Notes: generated by a model not told the origin, from the sequence alone. Counted from the first letter of the stretch, positions 35,535 through 45,796 are shown. The stretch: DNA of 63,531 nucleotides from Candidatus Poribacteria bacterium (GCA_012270795.1 JAAXHO010000253.1:1-63531), one strand, 5' to 3'. Numbers and translations: made by a program.

Positions 35535-36653
35535 TTACCCCAATCTTAACGTGCTCAACGCTATCAGCATTAAGATCAGTGCAACAATCCAAAAACGAAT
35601 CACTACCTTCGATTCTTTCCAACCCGACAATAAGAAATGAAAATGAAGAGGAGACATCTTAATGACACGTTTGCCAAAGGTTCTATATGATATGACTTGT
35701 GCAATGACAGAAAGTGCTTCTGCTACGAAAATACCACCAACGATAATTAATAGAAATTCCTGTTTTATTAGGAGTGCACAAGTGCCAAGAGTCGCACCAA
35801 GTGGTAAAGAACCTGTATCCCCCATGAACAACTGTGCAGGATGCCCATTATACCATAGAAAACCCAAACCAGCCCCTACTAACGATGCACAGAATATTGC
35901 TGTAACTTCGCCGCCAACAGGTAAGTGAGAAAGGTTTAAATGTTGAGTTATCGTCTCATGACTCGTCATATATCCCAATGCTCCTATGGTACCTGCGACG
36001 AACAGAGTACATCCAATTGCTAATCCGTCCATACCGTCGGTTAAATTTACTGCATTAGAAGTACCTACGATCACAATTGTGGCAAAAGGAATAAAGAAGA
36101 AATGTAAATTAGGTTGTATCGTTTTAAAGAAAGGAAGAAATAGGACAGTCCGACTTGCGGGGTCGTCTTCTTCCATAGGTCCCCATTGATAGAGATAAAC
36201 CGCGATAACTAATGCTCCTATTGTTTGGAGTAAGAATTTCTGCCAACCTCGTAAACCGAGTGATTGGTTTTTACTAATTTTGCATATATCATCCAAAAAG
36301 CCAAGACCGCCAAACCAAAGTGTCGTGAAAATCATCAAATAGATAAAGGGTTGATCTAATCTTGCCCAAAAGACTACCGAAATCAATACCGCAACAATGA
36401 TCAGGATACCTCCCATAGTTGGAGTACCCGCCTTACTTTGATCCTCATTGTGTTGTTGCGCTTTTTCTACCTCTTCCTGTATGTGTTCACCTATACGTAA
36501 CTGTTTCAACTTCCTTATCATAAACGGCCCCAATACCAAAGATATGACAAGTGCCGTTGCAGTAGAATATACTGCACGGAAAGTAATTGCCTTGAAAACT
36601 TCAAAAGGCTGAAAAAAGTTTACTAGGTTTTCAAAAAATAGGTGATAAAACAT
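35535..36653 (-). CDS. mraY: Phospho-MurNAc-pentapeptide translocase MraY
   Basis: The protein has 372 residues and about ten membrane spans. It makes lipid I from undecaprenyl phosphate. Diagnostic motifs are GTPTMGG near residue 75, GFLDDICKISKNQSLGL near residue 117, and the catalytic NAVNLTDGMDGLA near residue 200. The C-terminal MSPLHFHFLLSGW matches the HHH-containing loop region. It is encoded between ddl and murD. Confidence 0.97.
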   Translation of the reverse strand: MFYHLFFENLVNFFQPFEVFKAITFRAVYSTATALVISLVLGPFMIRKLKQLRIGEHIQEEVEKAQQHNEDQSKAGTPTMGGILIIVAVLISVVFWARLDQPFIYLMIFTTLWFGGLGFLDDICKISKNQSLGLRGWQKFLLQTIGALVIAVYLYQWGPMEEDDPASRTVLFLPFFKTIQPNLHFFFIPFATIVIVGTSNAVNLTDGMDGLAIGCTLFVAGTIGALGYMTSHETITQHLNLSHLPVGGEVTAIFCASLVGAGLGFLWYNGHPAQLFMGDTGSLPLGATLGTCALLIKQEFLLIIVGGIFVAEALSVIAQVISYRTFGKRVIKMSPLHFHFLLSGWKESKVVIRFWIVALILMLIALSTLRLG

Positions 36654-36745
36654 TATACAGACTTCTTTTTTATTAAAAGCGGAAGGTAATTTACTGAAAA
36701 GATTCTAATAACGTATTGCGGTAATTCCTTCAATAATTCGCAATT

Positions 36746-37969
36746 TTAATCGGTTTGCAAATCAGTTTTTAATTTTGAGAAACTTGCTCCAGCTTGACTC
36801 AACAAATTTGTTGAATAGGAATAGATTAAACTATTCTTTTCCTGATGTGTCTCTTTGGCAAGTAAAACCAATTTTGAAACCAACTCCGGAAATGACAATC
36901 CTGCGGGTTCCCATAAATAAAAACTAAATGACCCAGGTATAGTGTTGATTTCATTAACATATACCTTTTCATCTTCACCCACCAAAAAGTCTATACGTGC
37001 GAGTCCTGCACAATCAAGTACTTGAAAAGATAGAGTAGCAAGGTTTTGAATATGTAACGTCAATTCCTCAGATATTGGTGCAGGAATTTCACGTTGTGCC
37101 CCTGCCATGCCAGATGCAATTTCTGTCTCAGATGAATCACCAGATTGGTCTTCAGGGTCAGTAGTATCTTGGTGGATATACTTGTCGTCAAAACTAAGGA
37201 ATTCAGTGCTTGCAATCGGTTGTTCACAAACCGATGCGGTCGGGGGGTGAGTTCCCAACACAGAGCAATTGATCTCATAACCATTTCCAATTCCCTGTTC
37301 TACAATGATACGACGACAATATCTACACGCAAGTTCAATTGCATCCTTAAGTGTATCTACATCTTGAACTTGGCTTACACCAATACTTGACCCGCTAATC
37401 GCTGGTTTTACATACATAGGATACGAAATCTTTTCTTCAATGACTTTGAGAATATCCTCACTCACAGAATCCCAATCCTGTTTTGTAAACGGCACATAAG
37501 GTACAATTGGAAGACCATTCTCATTAAGTATTGCTTTCATCATTGTTTTGTCCATTCCTACTCCCGAACCTATGACCCTTGCACCAACATAAGGTATATT
37601 CATCAATTCAAGAAGTCCTTGAAGAGTACCATCTTCGCCATGCACACCGTGAATTGCAGGGAATACGACATCAACTAAGAGTTCTCTCTTTTTAGAAAAC
37701 AGGCCGGTGCGTTTTGGTATAACACTGAATTTTGCGTATGAATCGAATTCTATACAGACCTTGTCATAGTCAGCTGCGTGGGGTAAGTTGCCTTCGGTAA
37801 ATGTTTTCAGCTCAGATAGTTTATCTCCTGTTAACCAAGTCCCCTCCTTTGTAATATAAATTGGTGTGACATCATGCTTTTCTTCCAATGCGGCATTGAC
37901 CTGATGAGCAGTGATAATAGATACTTCATGTTCAGGTGATCGTCCACCAAAAATTAGTGCTATATTCAT
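36746..37969 (-). CDS. ddl: D-alanine--D-alanine ligase
   Basis: This ATP-grasp enzyme makes D-Ala-D-Ala. FGGRSPEHEVS is the N-terminal signature, VKPAISGSSIGVS the ATP-binding loop near residue 190, and FLVGEDEKVYVNEINTIPGS the metal-binding segment near residue 340. At 407 residues it exceeds the usual ~310-360. An acidic Asp/Glu/Ser-rich insert (~270-295) occupies the loop after DDKYI. Its place between murF and mraY is unusual, since in many clusters ddl follows murC or murB. Confidence 0.96.
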   Translation of the reverse strand: MNIALIFGGRSPEHEVSIITAHQVNAALEEKHDVTPIYITKEGTWLTGDKLSELKTFTEGNLPHAADYDKVCIEFDSYAKFSVIPKRTGLFSKKRELLVDVVFPAIHGVHGEDGTLQGLLELMNIPYVGARVIGSGVGMDKTMMKAILNENGLPIVPYVPFTKQDWDSVSEDILKVIEEKISYPMYVKPAISGSSIGVSQVQDVDTLKDAIELACRYCRRIIVEQGIGNGYEINCSVLGTHPPTASVCEQPIASTEFLSFDDKYIHQDTTDPEDQSGDSSETEIASGMAGAQREIPAPISEELTLHIQNLATLSFQVLDCAGLARIDFLVGEDEKVYVNEINTIPGSFSFYLWEPAGLSFPELVSKLVLLAKETHQEKNSLIYSYSTNLLSQAGASFSKLKTDLQTD

Positions 37970-38015
37970 TTTACTTATCCTTTACAGCGAGATCTAATTA
38001 CGAGTAGAATGTCTC

Positions 38016-39647
38016 TTAAACTGTTTCGTCATAATTGTCGGGTAGGTCATTCTCAAAAAGAACTACATCTCCTGGTTTTAATCTTTTTTCAAGGTGTTTT
38101 TGTGCTTCTGTTAGGTTGTTAACGACTAATATTTGTTGCTCTGGGTAGTTTGCCTCTTTAAGTCCAGCTTTAATCGGGACAGTCCTTGTTGGACCAACAA
38201 GTATTACAAGATCACACACCTTCGCTGCTTCATAACCAAAACGCTTATTCTCTTCATATTCAAGTTCACCAAGTTCTATCATACCTGGAGTAACCAACAC
38301 CTTTTTTCCGTTTTTTTCACTTACAAAATCTGAAAGAACTTCAAGGGCTGCTTTAGCACCTTCTGGATTAGAATTGAAACTGTCATCAATTACGGTTACA
38401 CCAGTACCACCAGCAATCAACTGCAGACGATGGGGAACAGGTTCTAAACGTGTAAGTGCATCCTGAATTTCTTTCAATGACATTCCACAATTGAGTGAAA
38501 CTGTCACTGCTGCAAGGATATTTGAAACGTTATGTCTTCCAAGAAGTCGGGTTGTGATTTCAGCAGAACCCTCATTTTCATCCTCTACTGTAAATGTAAG
38601 TCCTTTCTCGCTCTGTTTGATGTTACTGGTTTTCAACCTAATTGTTGAATTTCCATTCCTGTTCCATTCTAAACCATAACGGATTACAGGGACACTATCA
38701 GTTTTGTCTGCTAAACCTGCACAAATTTCATTATCTGCATTGATTACCGCAAGTCCGTCTGTTGGTAACGCTTCAATCAATTCATATTTTGCGCGTGCGG
38801 TATTTTCAATACTCTTGAAGCGTTCTAAATGCTGCGGACCTACAGCAGTGAGAATACCAATTTCTGGAGGGGCAAGCCGACACAATTCTCTAATATCACC
38901 ACGTTTATATGCTCCCATTTCTACAATAAAATACTCGTGGGATGGTAACAAATCGCCTCTGATTACCTTACAAATCCCCATTGGTGTATTGTAACTATCT
39001 GGAGTCATCAAAGTGTTATATTTTTGAGACAAAATCTGATGAAGAATATATTTAGTACTTGTTTTACCATAACTTCCAGTAATTCCAATAATTTTCGGTT
39101 GCAGGTTTTTTATCCGTTTTCTTGCATCGTGTAAATATGCACCATTGATTATTTGTTCTAAAGGCCAAATAAAATAACTACTTATCACAAGAATGGGAAC
39201 AGTCAGTTCACTAAAGAGAAAGACACCTATACGCCAACGGTTTTCCGTTACAAAAACTACAAGCAATGCTGTAACAACAACCTGAAATAAAAGTGCTAAT
39301 GTAAATAGACGTTTTGCACGTGCAGTGAATACGAGAGGCTTTTTTGCTGTAGTCTTTTTGCGCCAAAAAACTCTATAGGCTTGCAATGTTGACCAAATAA
39401 GACATAAAACTACAAAAAACCAATTGGGTAAGACATTAAGGAAAATCAACACAACCGAAAGCAAAAATACGACACTTAGAATCTCAATGATTTCAAAGCA
39501 TTGTCTTATATGTGTTGTTATCCATTTCAAGTATCGACCCGGTTTATACCCATCAAGTTGTAATATATGTAATCCACCAGTTGTCCTGATGACAGACCTT
39601 ACAAGACATGTAACAATGAGAATATAAAAAAATATATTGCTAACCAT
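38016..39647 (-). CDS. murF: MurF-type ligase with an N-terminal multi-span membrane domain
   Basis: The C-terminal ~350 residues are a Mur ligase that joins D-Ala-D-Ala to the UDP-MurNAc-tripeptide. The P-loop is GITGSYGKTSTK near residue 190; NTPMGICKV, VEMGAYKRGDI and VIDDSFNSNPEGA follow. The N-terminal ~175 residues contain four or five hydrophobic spans and no MurF substrate-binding domain of the E. coli kind. The ending GDVVLFENDLPDNYD fits membrane-type MurF-like ligases. That the membrane form carries MurF activity is inferred from the cluster, which has no other murF. Confidence 0.88.
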   Translation of the reverse strand: MVSNIFFYILIVTCLVRSVIRTTGGLHILQLDGYKPGRYLKWITTHIRQCFEIIEILSVVFLLSVVLIFLNVLPNWFFVVLCLIWSTLQAYRVFWRKKTTAKKPLVFTARAKRLFTLALLFQVVVTALLVVFVTENRWRIGVFLFSELTVPILVISSYFIWPLEQIINGAYLHDARKRIKNLQPKIIGITGSYGKTSTKYILHQILSQKYNTLMTPDSYNTPMGICKVIRGDLLPSHEYFIVEMGAYKRGDIRELCRLAPPEIGILTAVGPQHLERFKSIENTARAKYELIEALPTDGLAVINADNEICAGLADKTDSVPVIRYGLEWNRNGNSTIRLKTSNIKQSEKGLTFTVEDENEGSAEITTRLLGRHNVSNILAAVTVSLNCGMSLKEIQDALTRLEPVPHRLQLIAGGTGVTVIDDSFNSNPEGAKAALEVLSDFVSEKNGKKVLVTPGMIELGELEYEENKRFGYEAAKVCDLVILVGPTRTVPIKAGLKEANYPEQQILVVNNLTEAQKHLEKRLKPGDVVLFENDLPDNYDETV

Positions 39648-39910
39648 TTTTCAGAAAACACTAATGTTGTGCAAATTCAGGGTTTAAATTCAAGGTTTGT
39701 TGACTTTACAGAATATTCTTTCACAACCTACAACAGATAAAACTGAATTACCGTTAATTACGTTTCAATATTACTGAAATTAGATAACAAAAACGCAATG
39801 AATTATAGTGCTACAGAAAATATCAGGAGCAGCATAATTTATTGCGTGCTATGTCCTTTACAAAGACTTCAAGAACAAAACCTAATGTATCAATGAATGC
39901 AAAGGTTCGT

Positions 39911-40657
39911 TCATGCTAAAAAGTTTTCCACAATTTGACAAAATCGTGGAAATTGATCCAAATACGAGAAATGTCCAGCATCCTTTAGAACGACTAACGC
40001 AGCATCAGGTATTTCCGCTTCCATGATTTTGCCGTAAGATCCCGGTGTGTCCTTGTCATTTTCTCCCCAAATTAATAACGTAGATGATTTGATCTTGGGT
40101 AAATATGGTCTTAAATTTTGATTTACAGATTTCATCATTGTTGGTCTCATCTGTCCTGCTTCTCTATAGTCTTTTGAACCTGCGTGTCGTGAGATGCCAT
40201 CTGCTAATCGGTTTCCAACGGAGCCCAAACAGCGCAATAAACGTCCAATCTTTGCTAAACCGACCCGTACGTAGTATTTCAATGAACGAGGAGGAATAAT
40301 TCCTGCGCTATCTACTAAAATCAACTTGTCAACTTTTTCTGGTTCCGTAGATGCCATTACAATAGAGATTCTTCCTCCATAAGAATGTCCTATTAGATGA
40401 GCTTTGTTAATACCATGTTTATTGAAGAATGAAGAAAGAAAACTTGCATAGTCACAAGCGTCCCAGGCTTGCGGTGGAAGCTCACTTAATCCAAATCCAG
40501 GCAGATCCAATACAAATACTTGATAAGATTTTGATAACCTGTCAAATACGGGTTTAAAACTGTTCGCTTCGCCACCCCACCCATGCAGTAATACAACGGG
40601 AGGACCGCTCCCTTTTACTTGATAGGCAACCTTTAAACTATCGATTTCTGTAAACAT
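39911..40657 (-). CDS. Alpha/beta-hydrolase inside the cell wall cluster
   Basis: The protein has 248 residues. The oxyanion HGWGG is near residue 25, the nucleophile elbow GHSYGG near residue 92, the acid is Asp in GENDKDTP near residue 200, and the catalytic His is in DAGHFSYLD near residue 228. The triad is complete. No signal peptide is seen, so it should be cytoplasmic. It begins 24 bp after the murE stop and is transcribed with the cluster, before murF. The substrate is unknown. Confidence 0.9.
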   Translation of the reverse strand: MFTEIDSLKVAYQVKGSGPPVVLLHGWGGEANSFKPVFDRLSKSYQVFVLDLPGFGLSELPPQAWDACDYASFLSSFFNKHGINKAHLIGHSYGGRISIVMASTEPEKVDKLILVDSAGIIPPRSLKYYVRVGLAKIGRLLRCLGSVGNRLADGISRHAGSKDYREAGQMRPTMMKSVNQNLRPYLPKIKSSTLLIWGENDKDTPGSYGKIMEAEIPDAALVVLKDAGHFSYLDQFPRFCQIVENFLA

Positions 40658-40681
40658 GTCAATTTGTGTCTTCGTCTACCG

Positions 40682-42214
40682 TCAAGATGTTTGCTGTAAA
40701 TGGAACGGTTTCTGTTGCAATAATTCCAATGCAACTTTTCTGTCATCAAAGGGATATCTTTTTCCATGTATTTCTTGATAATTTTCATGTCCTTTTCCTG
40801 CAATTACGACAACATCGCCCAAATTTGCATCATTAATTGCCTTTCGAATTGCTTCACGTCTCTCTGAAATACACAAATATGCTGCATCATGTGGCAATTT
40901 TGACACAATTTCTGATATGATTTCATCAGGATTTTCAGTTCGGGGGTTGTCCGAAGTAATCACGCTAATATCAGCAAGTTGTGTGGATATTGCCCCCATT
41001 TTCGGACGTTTTCCTCTATCACGGTCACCTCCGCAACCAAACACAGATATTAATCTACCTTCAGTGATACTACGCGCCGCCGTTAAGACATTTTCCAAAC
41101 CGTCAGGTGTATGTGCATAATCAACAATAACTGCAAAATCTTTGTTTTCAGTTCCATTCAAGTTTATACATTCAAAACGTCCTGGAACCACTGTCTTTGC
41201 AAGACCTTCTCTAATAGACTTATCACTGCAGTTATATTGTACACCAACACCTATCGCAGCAAGTGCATTGTAGATATTATACTCACCCAATAATCCCATT
41301 TTTGTTTGTATTTCTCTTTTTGCTTCATTCAGAACCGCAGTGAATGCCAACTTTCTTAAAGTAACTTCCAAATTCTGTGCGGTTAAATCCGCTTTCTTTT
41401 CAAGTCCATAAGTTAAAATATTTGCGTCAGAAATATTTTGTCTTATCTGTTCTGTAACAGAAGAATCAGCATTTAATATGGCTAATCCTCCTTGCCGTAA
41501 CTGCTTAAACAACATCATTTTGGCAGCAAGATATTCTTCCATTGTACCGTGGTAATCAAGATGATCTTGTGTTAAGTTCGTGAACACTGCTGTGTCAAAT
41601 CTAAGTCCGGCTAATCGGTGTTGAGCAAGTCCTTGAGATGAGGTCTCCATCACTACATGTTCTATTCCAGAATCGACAATTTGTCTTAGCATAGCATGCA
41701 GCTGGAATGCATCGGGTGTAGTCAATAGTGCTGGTATCTCTATTTTGGAAGGTTGGTTCTCTCCTGAAGTCTTATCATCTATGCCAATGGTATGACCAAT
41801 AGTGCCTAATACTGCGGCTTTTAATCCTTGTGCTTTTAGAATTCCATAACTTAAATGTGCCGTTGAGGTCTTTCCATTTGTTCCAGTAATTCCGATTAAC
41901 TTTAAGCTTTTCGAAGGATTTCCATGCCAATTGGCTGCACAAACGGCTTGTGCTATCCGTCCGTTAGGAGTGACTACACTTGTCACATCTTGTGGTAGGT
42001 TCTGTATGCGTTTCTCAGAAACAATTACTCTTGCACCGTTTCTGATTGCACCTTCAATAAAACTGTGACCATCAACATTCAAACCTTGGTAACAAATGAA
42101 CACATATCCAAGCTTAACTTTTCGATGATCGCTAACAACACCAGTAATTTCAGGATTATGATTTCCAGTGAGTTCTCTAACTTCTATTCCTTCAAGAAGC
42201 TTATTGAGTTTCAT
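40682..42214 (-). CDS. murE: UDP-MurNAc-L-Ala-D-Glu--meso-diaminopimelate ligase MurE
   Basis: The protein has 510 residues. Marks are the N-terminal GVVSDHRKVKLGYVFICYQG, the P-loop GITGTNGKTSTAH near residue 108, and TNLTQDHLDYHGTMEEY. The specificity motif DNPRTENP is near residue 420, and its Arg is characteristic of meso-DAP selection rather than lysine. The start overlaps the ftsI stop by four bases (ATGA). Confidence 0.97.
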   Translation of the reverse strand: MKLNKLLEGIEVRELTGNHNPEITGVVSDHRKVKLGYVFICYQGLNVDGHSFIEGAIRNGARVIVSEKRIQNLPQDVTSVVTPNGRIAQAVCAANWHGNPSKSLKLIGITGTNGKTSTAHLSYGILKAQGLKAAVLGTIGHTIGIDDKTSGENQPSKIEIPALLTTPDAFQLHAMLRQIVDSGIEHVVMETSSQGLAQHRLAGLRFDTAVFTNLTQDHLDYHGTMEEYLAAKMMLFKQLRQGGLAILNADSSVTEQIRQNISDANILTYGLEKKADLTAQNLEVTLRKLAFTAVLNEAKREIQTKMGLLGEYNIYNALAAIGVGVQYNCSDKSIREGLAKTVVPGRFECINLNGTENKDFAVIVDYAHTPDGLENVLTAARSITEGRLISVFGCGGDRDRGKRPKMGAISTQLADISVITSDNPRTENPDEIISEIVSKLPHDAAYLCISERREAIRKAINDANLGDVVVIAGKGHENYQEIHGKRYPFDDRKVALELLQQKPFHLQQTS

Positions 42215-44067
42215 AAACCCTCTCCATTCCTCACCAGAGTATCGTCAGAGAGTGGTGTAGTCTTACGTCTTGAATTCTCTTTATCTGTTTTAATCGGTTT
42301 CTCAGTTACATTACTTATGTTTCTGTTATTTCTTTTTCTTTCACCGGTGTCAAGAAAACCAGTCCTTTCAATATATTTTAGCGATTGCGTTGCAATCCGC
42401 TTGAAAACAGGTCCAGCAACTTGTCCACTAAATCTCGCACCAGTAGGTTCGTCAATCGTAACAATAATTGCTATCTTAGGATCGTCAGCGGGAAGAAACC
42501 CCATAAACGACATGACCTCTTTACCCGCACTATATCCTTTACCTTTTTCTGCTTTCTGTGCAGTACCGGTTTTTCCTGCTACACGAACTCCCTCTATTCT
42601 TGCCCTCTTGCCACTGCCTTCTTCAACCACACCAACAAGGATCTCTGTCATCGTTCTGGCAATTTCTGGACGCAATACTCTTTGCACATTTACCGGTTTG
42701 TTCTTTTGGACTATACTACCATGGGCATCCCGAATTTCCTTTGTAATATACGGACGCCGTAATATGCCACCGTTCGCTATGACGGCTAATGCGTTCACCA
42801 TCTGTAATGGAGTCACTGAGATACCTTGACCGAATGGAACAGCACCAAGAGAATTAGTATCCCAATTCCTCAACGCATAAAGGTTACCCAATTTTTCATA
42901 AGGTAGATCTACACCAGTTTTTTTACCGAAACCAAACTTATACACATAATTTTGGAACGAATCTATACCCAATTTTTGAACAATTTTTATCATGCCAATA
43001 TTACTTGATTTCTGGACGACTACCGAAAGAGGCAACCATCCTTTTTTTGACACATCCTTTATGGCACGACCGTTCGAAAGACGAAAACGACCGTATTCAC
43101 AGAATACAGTAGATTCTGGTGTCATAATAGCTTCATTAAGCACTGCTGAGGACGCAACAATCTTAAATATAGAGCCCGGTTCAAATACATACCATATACC
43201 TAAATTACGTTTTGCTTCTTCACTTGCGTTCGTCTGGTCATTTATGTCGTAAGATGGACAACTTGCCATCGCTAAAATCTCTGAAGTATCTACTGCTAAT
43301 ACTATAACAGTTCCCCTTGGGGCATTCCATTCTTTGCAACCTTGTTCAAGTTCCTTCTCAGCGACTCGCTGAATGTATTCATCAAGGGTGAGAACCACAT
43401 TACAACCACTGTTATTAAGGGCGTTTGTCGTAGATTGTGTTTGTGCTGAAACAGTGGTTAAAGTAGAAGCATGTTCTATAAACGAAGGATGAAGATTCTC
43501 AAGATATTTGTCATACAGAAATTCAATACCTTCCCCCTTCTTTTCATCATTGAGATAGCCAATAACTTGCGATGCCAATGTCTTTTTCGGGTAAACTCGT
43601 CGGGATTCAACTGAAACCTTCAGTCCGCGATGATTGCTAGTAACGCTTCGTAGATCATCATACTTTTCATAATCAACATCCTTTTTGAGCCACACAAATT
43701 CTACATATTGATCGTTCTGTTTACGTTTTAACTTATCAAGCAGCTCAGTTTTAGGTTCTTCCAAAATAGGTGCTAATTCCGTTGCGACACTATACGCATT
43801 TGATTTACGATTAAAGGTTTTTGGATCTGCAGATACCGAGAGCGTATCTTGACTGATACCTAACACACTTTGATGACGGTCAAGAATCTTACCACGTTTG
43901 ACATCCTGTTTTGCACGAGATCGCCAATCTTTCCGTGATAATAACTCCTCATTTAGTCCAGAATATTGAATTGTAAACAGTTTTCCTATCAATACAAGAA
44001 AACCTATCTGCAAAACAATAAGTGTAAATACAAGCCGTCGAATTGAGAGAGGTGTGTTGTTTTTCAT
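42211..44067 (-). CDS. ftsI: Division transpeptidase FtsI (class B PBP)
   Basis: This membrane-anchored D,D-transpeptidase has 618 residues. One N-terminal span (~10-30) precedes a dimerisation domain (~55-220) and the penicillin-binding domain. The catalytic SxxK is in PGSIFKI near residue 305, SxN in QKSSNIGM, and KTG in VAGKTGTAQ near residue 500. The C-terminal tail is basic and polar, with no PASTA domains. It is overlapped by murE at its end. Confidence 0.96.
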   Translation of the reverse strand: MKNNTPLSIRRLVFTLIVLQIGFLVLIGKLFTIQYSGLNEELLSRKDWRSRAKQDVKRGKILDRHQSVLGISQDTLSVSADPKTFNRKSNAYSVATELAPILEEPKTELLDKLKRKQNDQYVEFVWLKKDVDYEKYDDLRSVTSNHRGLKVSVESRRVYPKKTLASQVIGYLNDEKKGEGIEFLYDKYLENLHPSFIEHASTLTTVSAQTQSTTNALNNSGCNVVLTLDEYIQRVAEKELEQGCKEWNAPRGTVIVLAVDTSEILAMASCPSYDINDQTNASEEAKRNLGIWYVFEPGSIFKIVASSAVLNEAIMTPESTVFCEYGRFRLSNGRAIKDVSKKGWLPLSVVVQKSSNIGMIKIVQKLGIDSFQNYVYKFGFGKKTGVDLPYEKLGNLYALRNWDTNSLGAVPFGQGISVTPLQMVNALAVIANGGILRRPYITKEIRDAHGSIVQKNKPVNVQRVLRPEIARTMTEILVGVVEEGSGKRARIEGVRVAGKTGTAQKAEKGKGYSAGKEVMSFMGFLPADDPKIAIIVTIDEPTGARFSGQVAGPVFKRIATQSLKYIERTGFLDTGERKRNNRNISNVTEKPIKTDKENSRRKTTPLSDDTLVRNGEGL

Positions 44068-44175
44068 TTATGGCCCTTCTTTCTAAAAACTATGTCTTCA
44101 GGCTAACAGACATTCATTGACATTAAGTAAACTGATATGGGTTTCTAAGCGTTCAATATACAACTGACAAACAAA

Positions 44176-44499
44176 CTACTTATCTAAGAGTTCTATCGGT
44201 TTTCCTGTGGGTTCAACCAAACCTAATTCTTGAGTTAACTTACGGACTCTTTCAACATCAACTAACGCGTTTTCCTCCAACTCCAATGCTTGAATCTCAT
44301 ACTGAATTTTACCTCTTGCTTCATCAAAAGCTGGTCCCTGTTGAAGAACGACATCCTTTGCATACGATGAAAACCAGATGCTCGCAACCAATACACATAA
44401 GGACAATCCAAGCACGATATAGACAAATAATATCGCCACTTTCGGTTCAGTTTGCGGCGGTTCTTCAAACAGTTGTGTATAATTTCCCGAATTACGCAT
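44176..44499 (-). CDS. ftsL: FtsL-like division protein
   Basis: This small bitopic protein has 107 residues. A single span (~22-42) is followed by a short coiled-coil segment and the FtsL-type ending VERVRKLTQELGLVEPTGKP. FtsL sequences are poorly conserved, so the call rests on architecture and on its position between rsmH and ftsI. It would recruit FtsQ and activate FtsW-FtsI. Confidence 0.82.
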   Translation of the reverse strand: MRNSGNYTQLFEEPPQTEPKVAILFVYIVLGLSLCVLVASIWFSSYAKDVVLQQGPAFDEARGKIQYEIQALELEENALVDVERVRKLTQELGLVEPTGKPIELLDK

Positions 44500-44561
44500 G
44501 ATATAATTTTATACGAAAGTTTTAAAATTTTGATACACATTATTTAATCAAAAATGTGTCT

Positions 44562-45530
44562 TTATACTCGGGTTGCTACACGCAATTTAGCACTACGTGC
44601 TCGCGGGTTAGAAGCAACCTCATCTTCTGATGGAACAACCGGACGGTTTGTAACGATATTTAAACGCTTCTTATGTTCACATATACAGATAGGTGTCTTC
44701 GGAGGACAGATACAACTTTTCGCACACTTATGAAAATGACGCTTCACTATTCTATCCTCAAGTGAATGAAAACTAATAACACAAAGAACGCCTCCCGGTT
44801 TCAATACTGCAACGGCACCATCCAAACCTTCTGAAAGGTTGTCAAACTCCATGTTCACCGCAATACGTATTGCTTGAAATACTCGCGTCGCTGGATGTAT
44901 ACTCCTATTCCTCACCTTGCGTGGCTGCTTTAATTTTGACCGAGTGTTGTTGTAAGAATATACATTTTCAATGATTCCTGCAAGTTGATGAGTGGTTTTT
45001 ATCGGTTTTTTCTTGCGCTCTGAAACGATTTTATCCGCAATTCGCTTTGCAAACCTTTCTTCACCATACTTTCTGAAAATATCTGCCAACCTTTCTGAAG
45101 TCCAGTCGTTGATAATGTCTGCAGCACAAGTAGACACCCCAACATCCATTCGCATGTCTAAAGGTCCTGCTTGTTGAAAACTGAATCCCCTCTCAGGAGA
45201 ATCCAGCTGCAACGATGACACTCCCAGATCCAACAATACACCATCTACCTCGCTGATCCCAAATTCCAATAACAAACCCTGAATTTGGGCAAAGTTACCT
45301 TGTACTAGACTAAAACGTTCCTTGAATATTTTCAACCTTTTTTCAACGATTGCAAGCGCATGTGCATCAAGGTCAATACCAATCAACCTACCACTTGGAG
45401 ATGACTGTTCTAATATCCACCAACTATGTCCACCTAAACCAACAGTGGCATCTACATAAACACCCTCCGATTTTGGCTTGAGAAAATCAACTACCTCATT
45501 TCGCAAAACTGGAATGTGCGTTTCAGACAT
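44562..45530 (-). CDS. rsmH: 16S rRNA (cytosine-1402-N4) methyltransferase RsmH
   Basis: The protein has 322 residues. HIPVLRNEVVDFL opens the family, VDATVGLGGHSW is the SAM-binding loop near residue 27, and LLDLGVSSLQLDSPERGFSF is near residue 100. CVISFHSLEDRIVKRHF and the C-terminal NPRARSAKLRVA complete it. A Cys-rich insert (KSCICPPKTPICICEH) is typical. It is the first gene of the cluster; the usual mraZ is absent. Confidence 0.97.
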   Translation of the reverse strand: MSETHIPVLRNEVVDFLKPKSEGVYVDATVGLGGHSWWILEQSSPSGRLIGIDLDAHALAIVEKRLKIFKERFSLVQGNFAQIQGLLLEFGISEVDGVLLDLGVSSLQLDSPERGFSFQQAGPLDMRMDVGVSTCAADIINDWTSERLADIFRKYGEERFAKRIADKIVSERKKKPIKTTHQLAGIIENVYSYNNTRSKLKQPRKVRNRSIHPATRVFQAIRIAVNMEFDNLSEGLDGAVAVLKPGGVLCVISFHSLEDRIVKRHFHKCAKSCICPPKTPICICEHKKRLNIVTNRPVVPSEDEVASNPRARSAKLRVATRV

Positions 45531-45565
45531 ATTCTAACCTCACCATTCTAACTATTGTATAGCAA

Positions 45566-45594
45566 TTTTTATGCCAATATTTTGGGATTGTCAT
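45566..45594 (-). promoter_or_regulatory. Candidate promoter of the division/cell wall cluster
   Basis: On the minus strand ATGACA (45594-45589) and TAAAAA (45571-45566) are 17 bases apart, with the rsmH ATG about 35 bases downstream. The match is moderate. The spacer 45531-45796 separates rsmH from divergent nadD. Confidence 0.4.
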
Positions 45595-45644
45595 ATTCAC
45601 TTTGAAGTGTTACAAAAAAAGAAAAAATACACACTATTTTTCAA

Positions 45645-45673
45645 TTGTATTTTATTAACGATATTGTTATAAT
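45645..45673 (+). promoter_or_regulatory. Candidate nadD promoter
   Basis: A perfect TATAAT at 45668-45673 has TTGTAT 17 bases upstream (45645-45650). It lies about 120 bases before the nadD start. Confidence 0.45.
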
Positions 45674-45796
45674 GCTTAATATAAAATAACTTGAAAACTC
45701 AACAAAAAATATATTGTATGAATCAAACGGTTTCTACGTTTGCAATTACACAAACATTGTTTATTAGATTTAAATGGTTTACATGCTAACAATACG

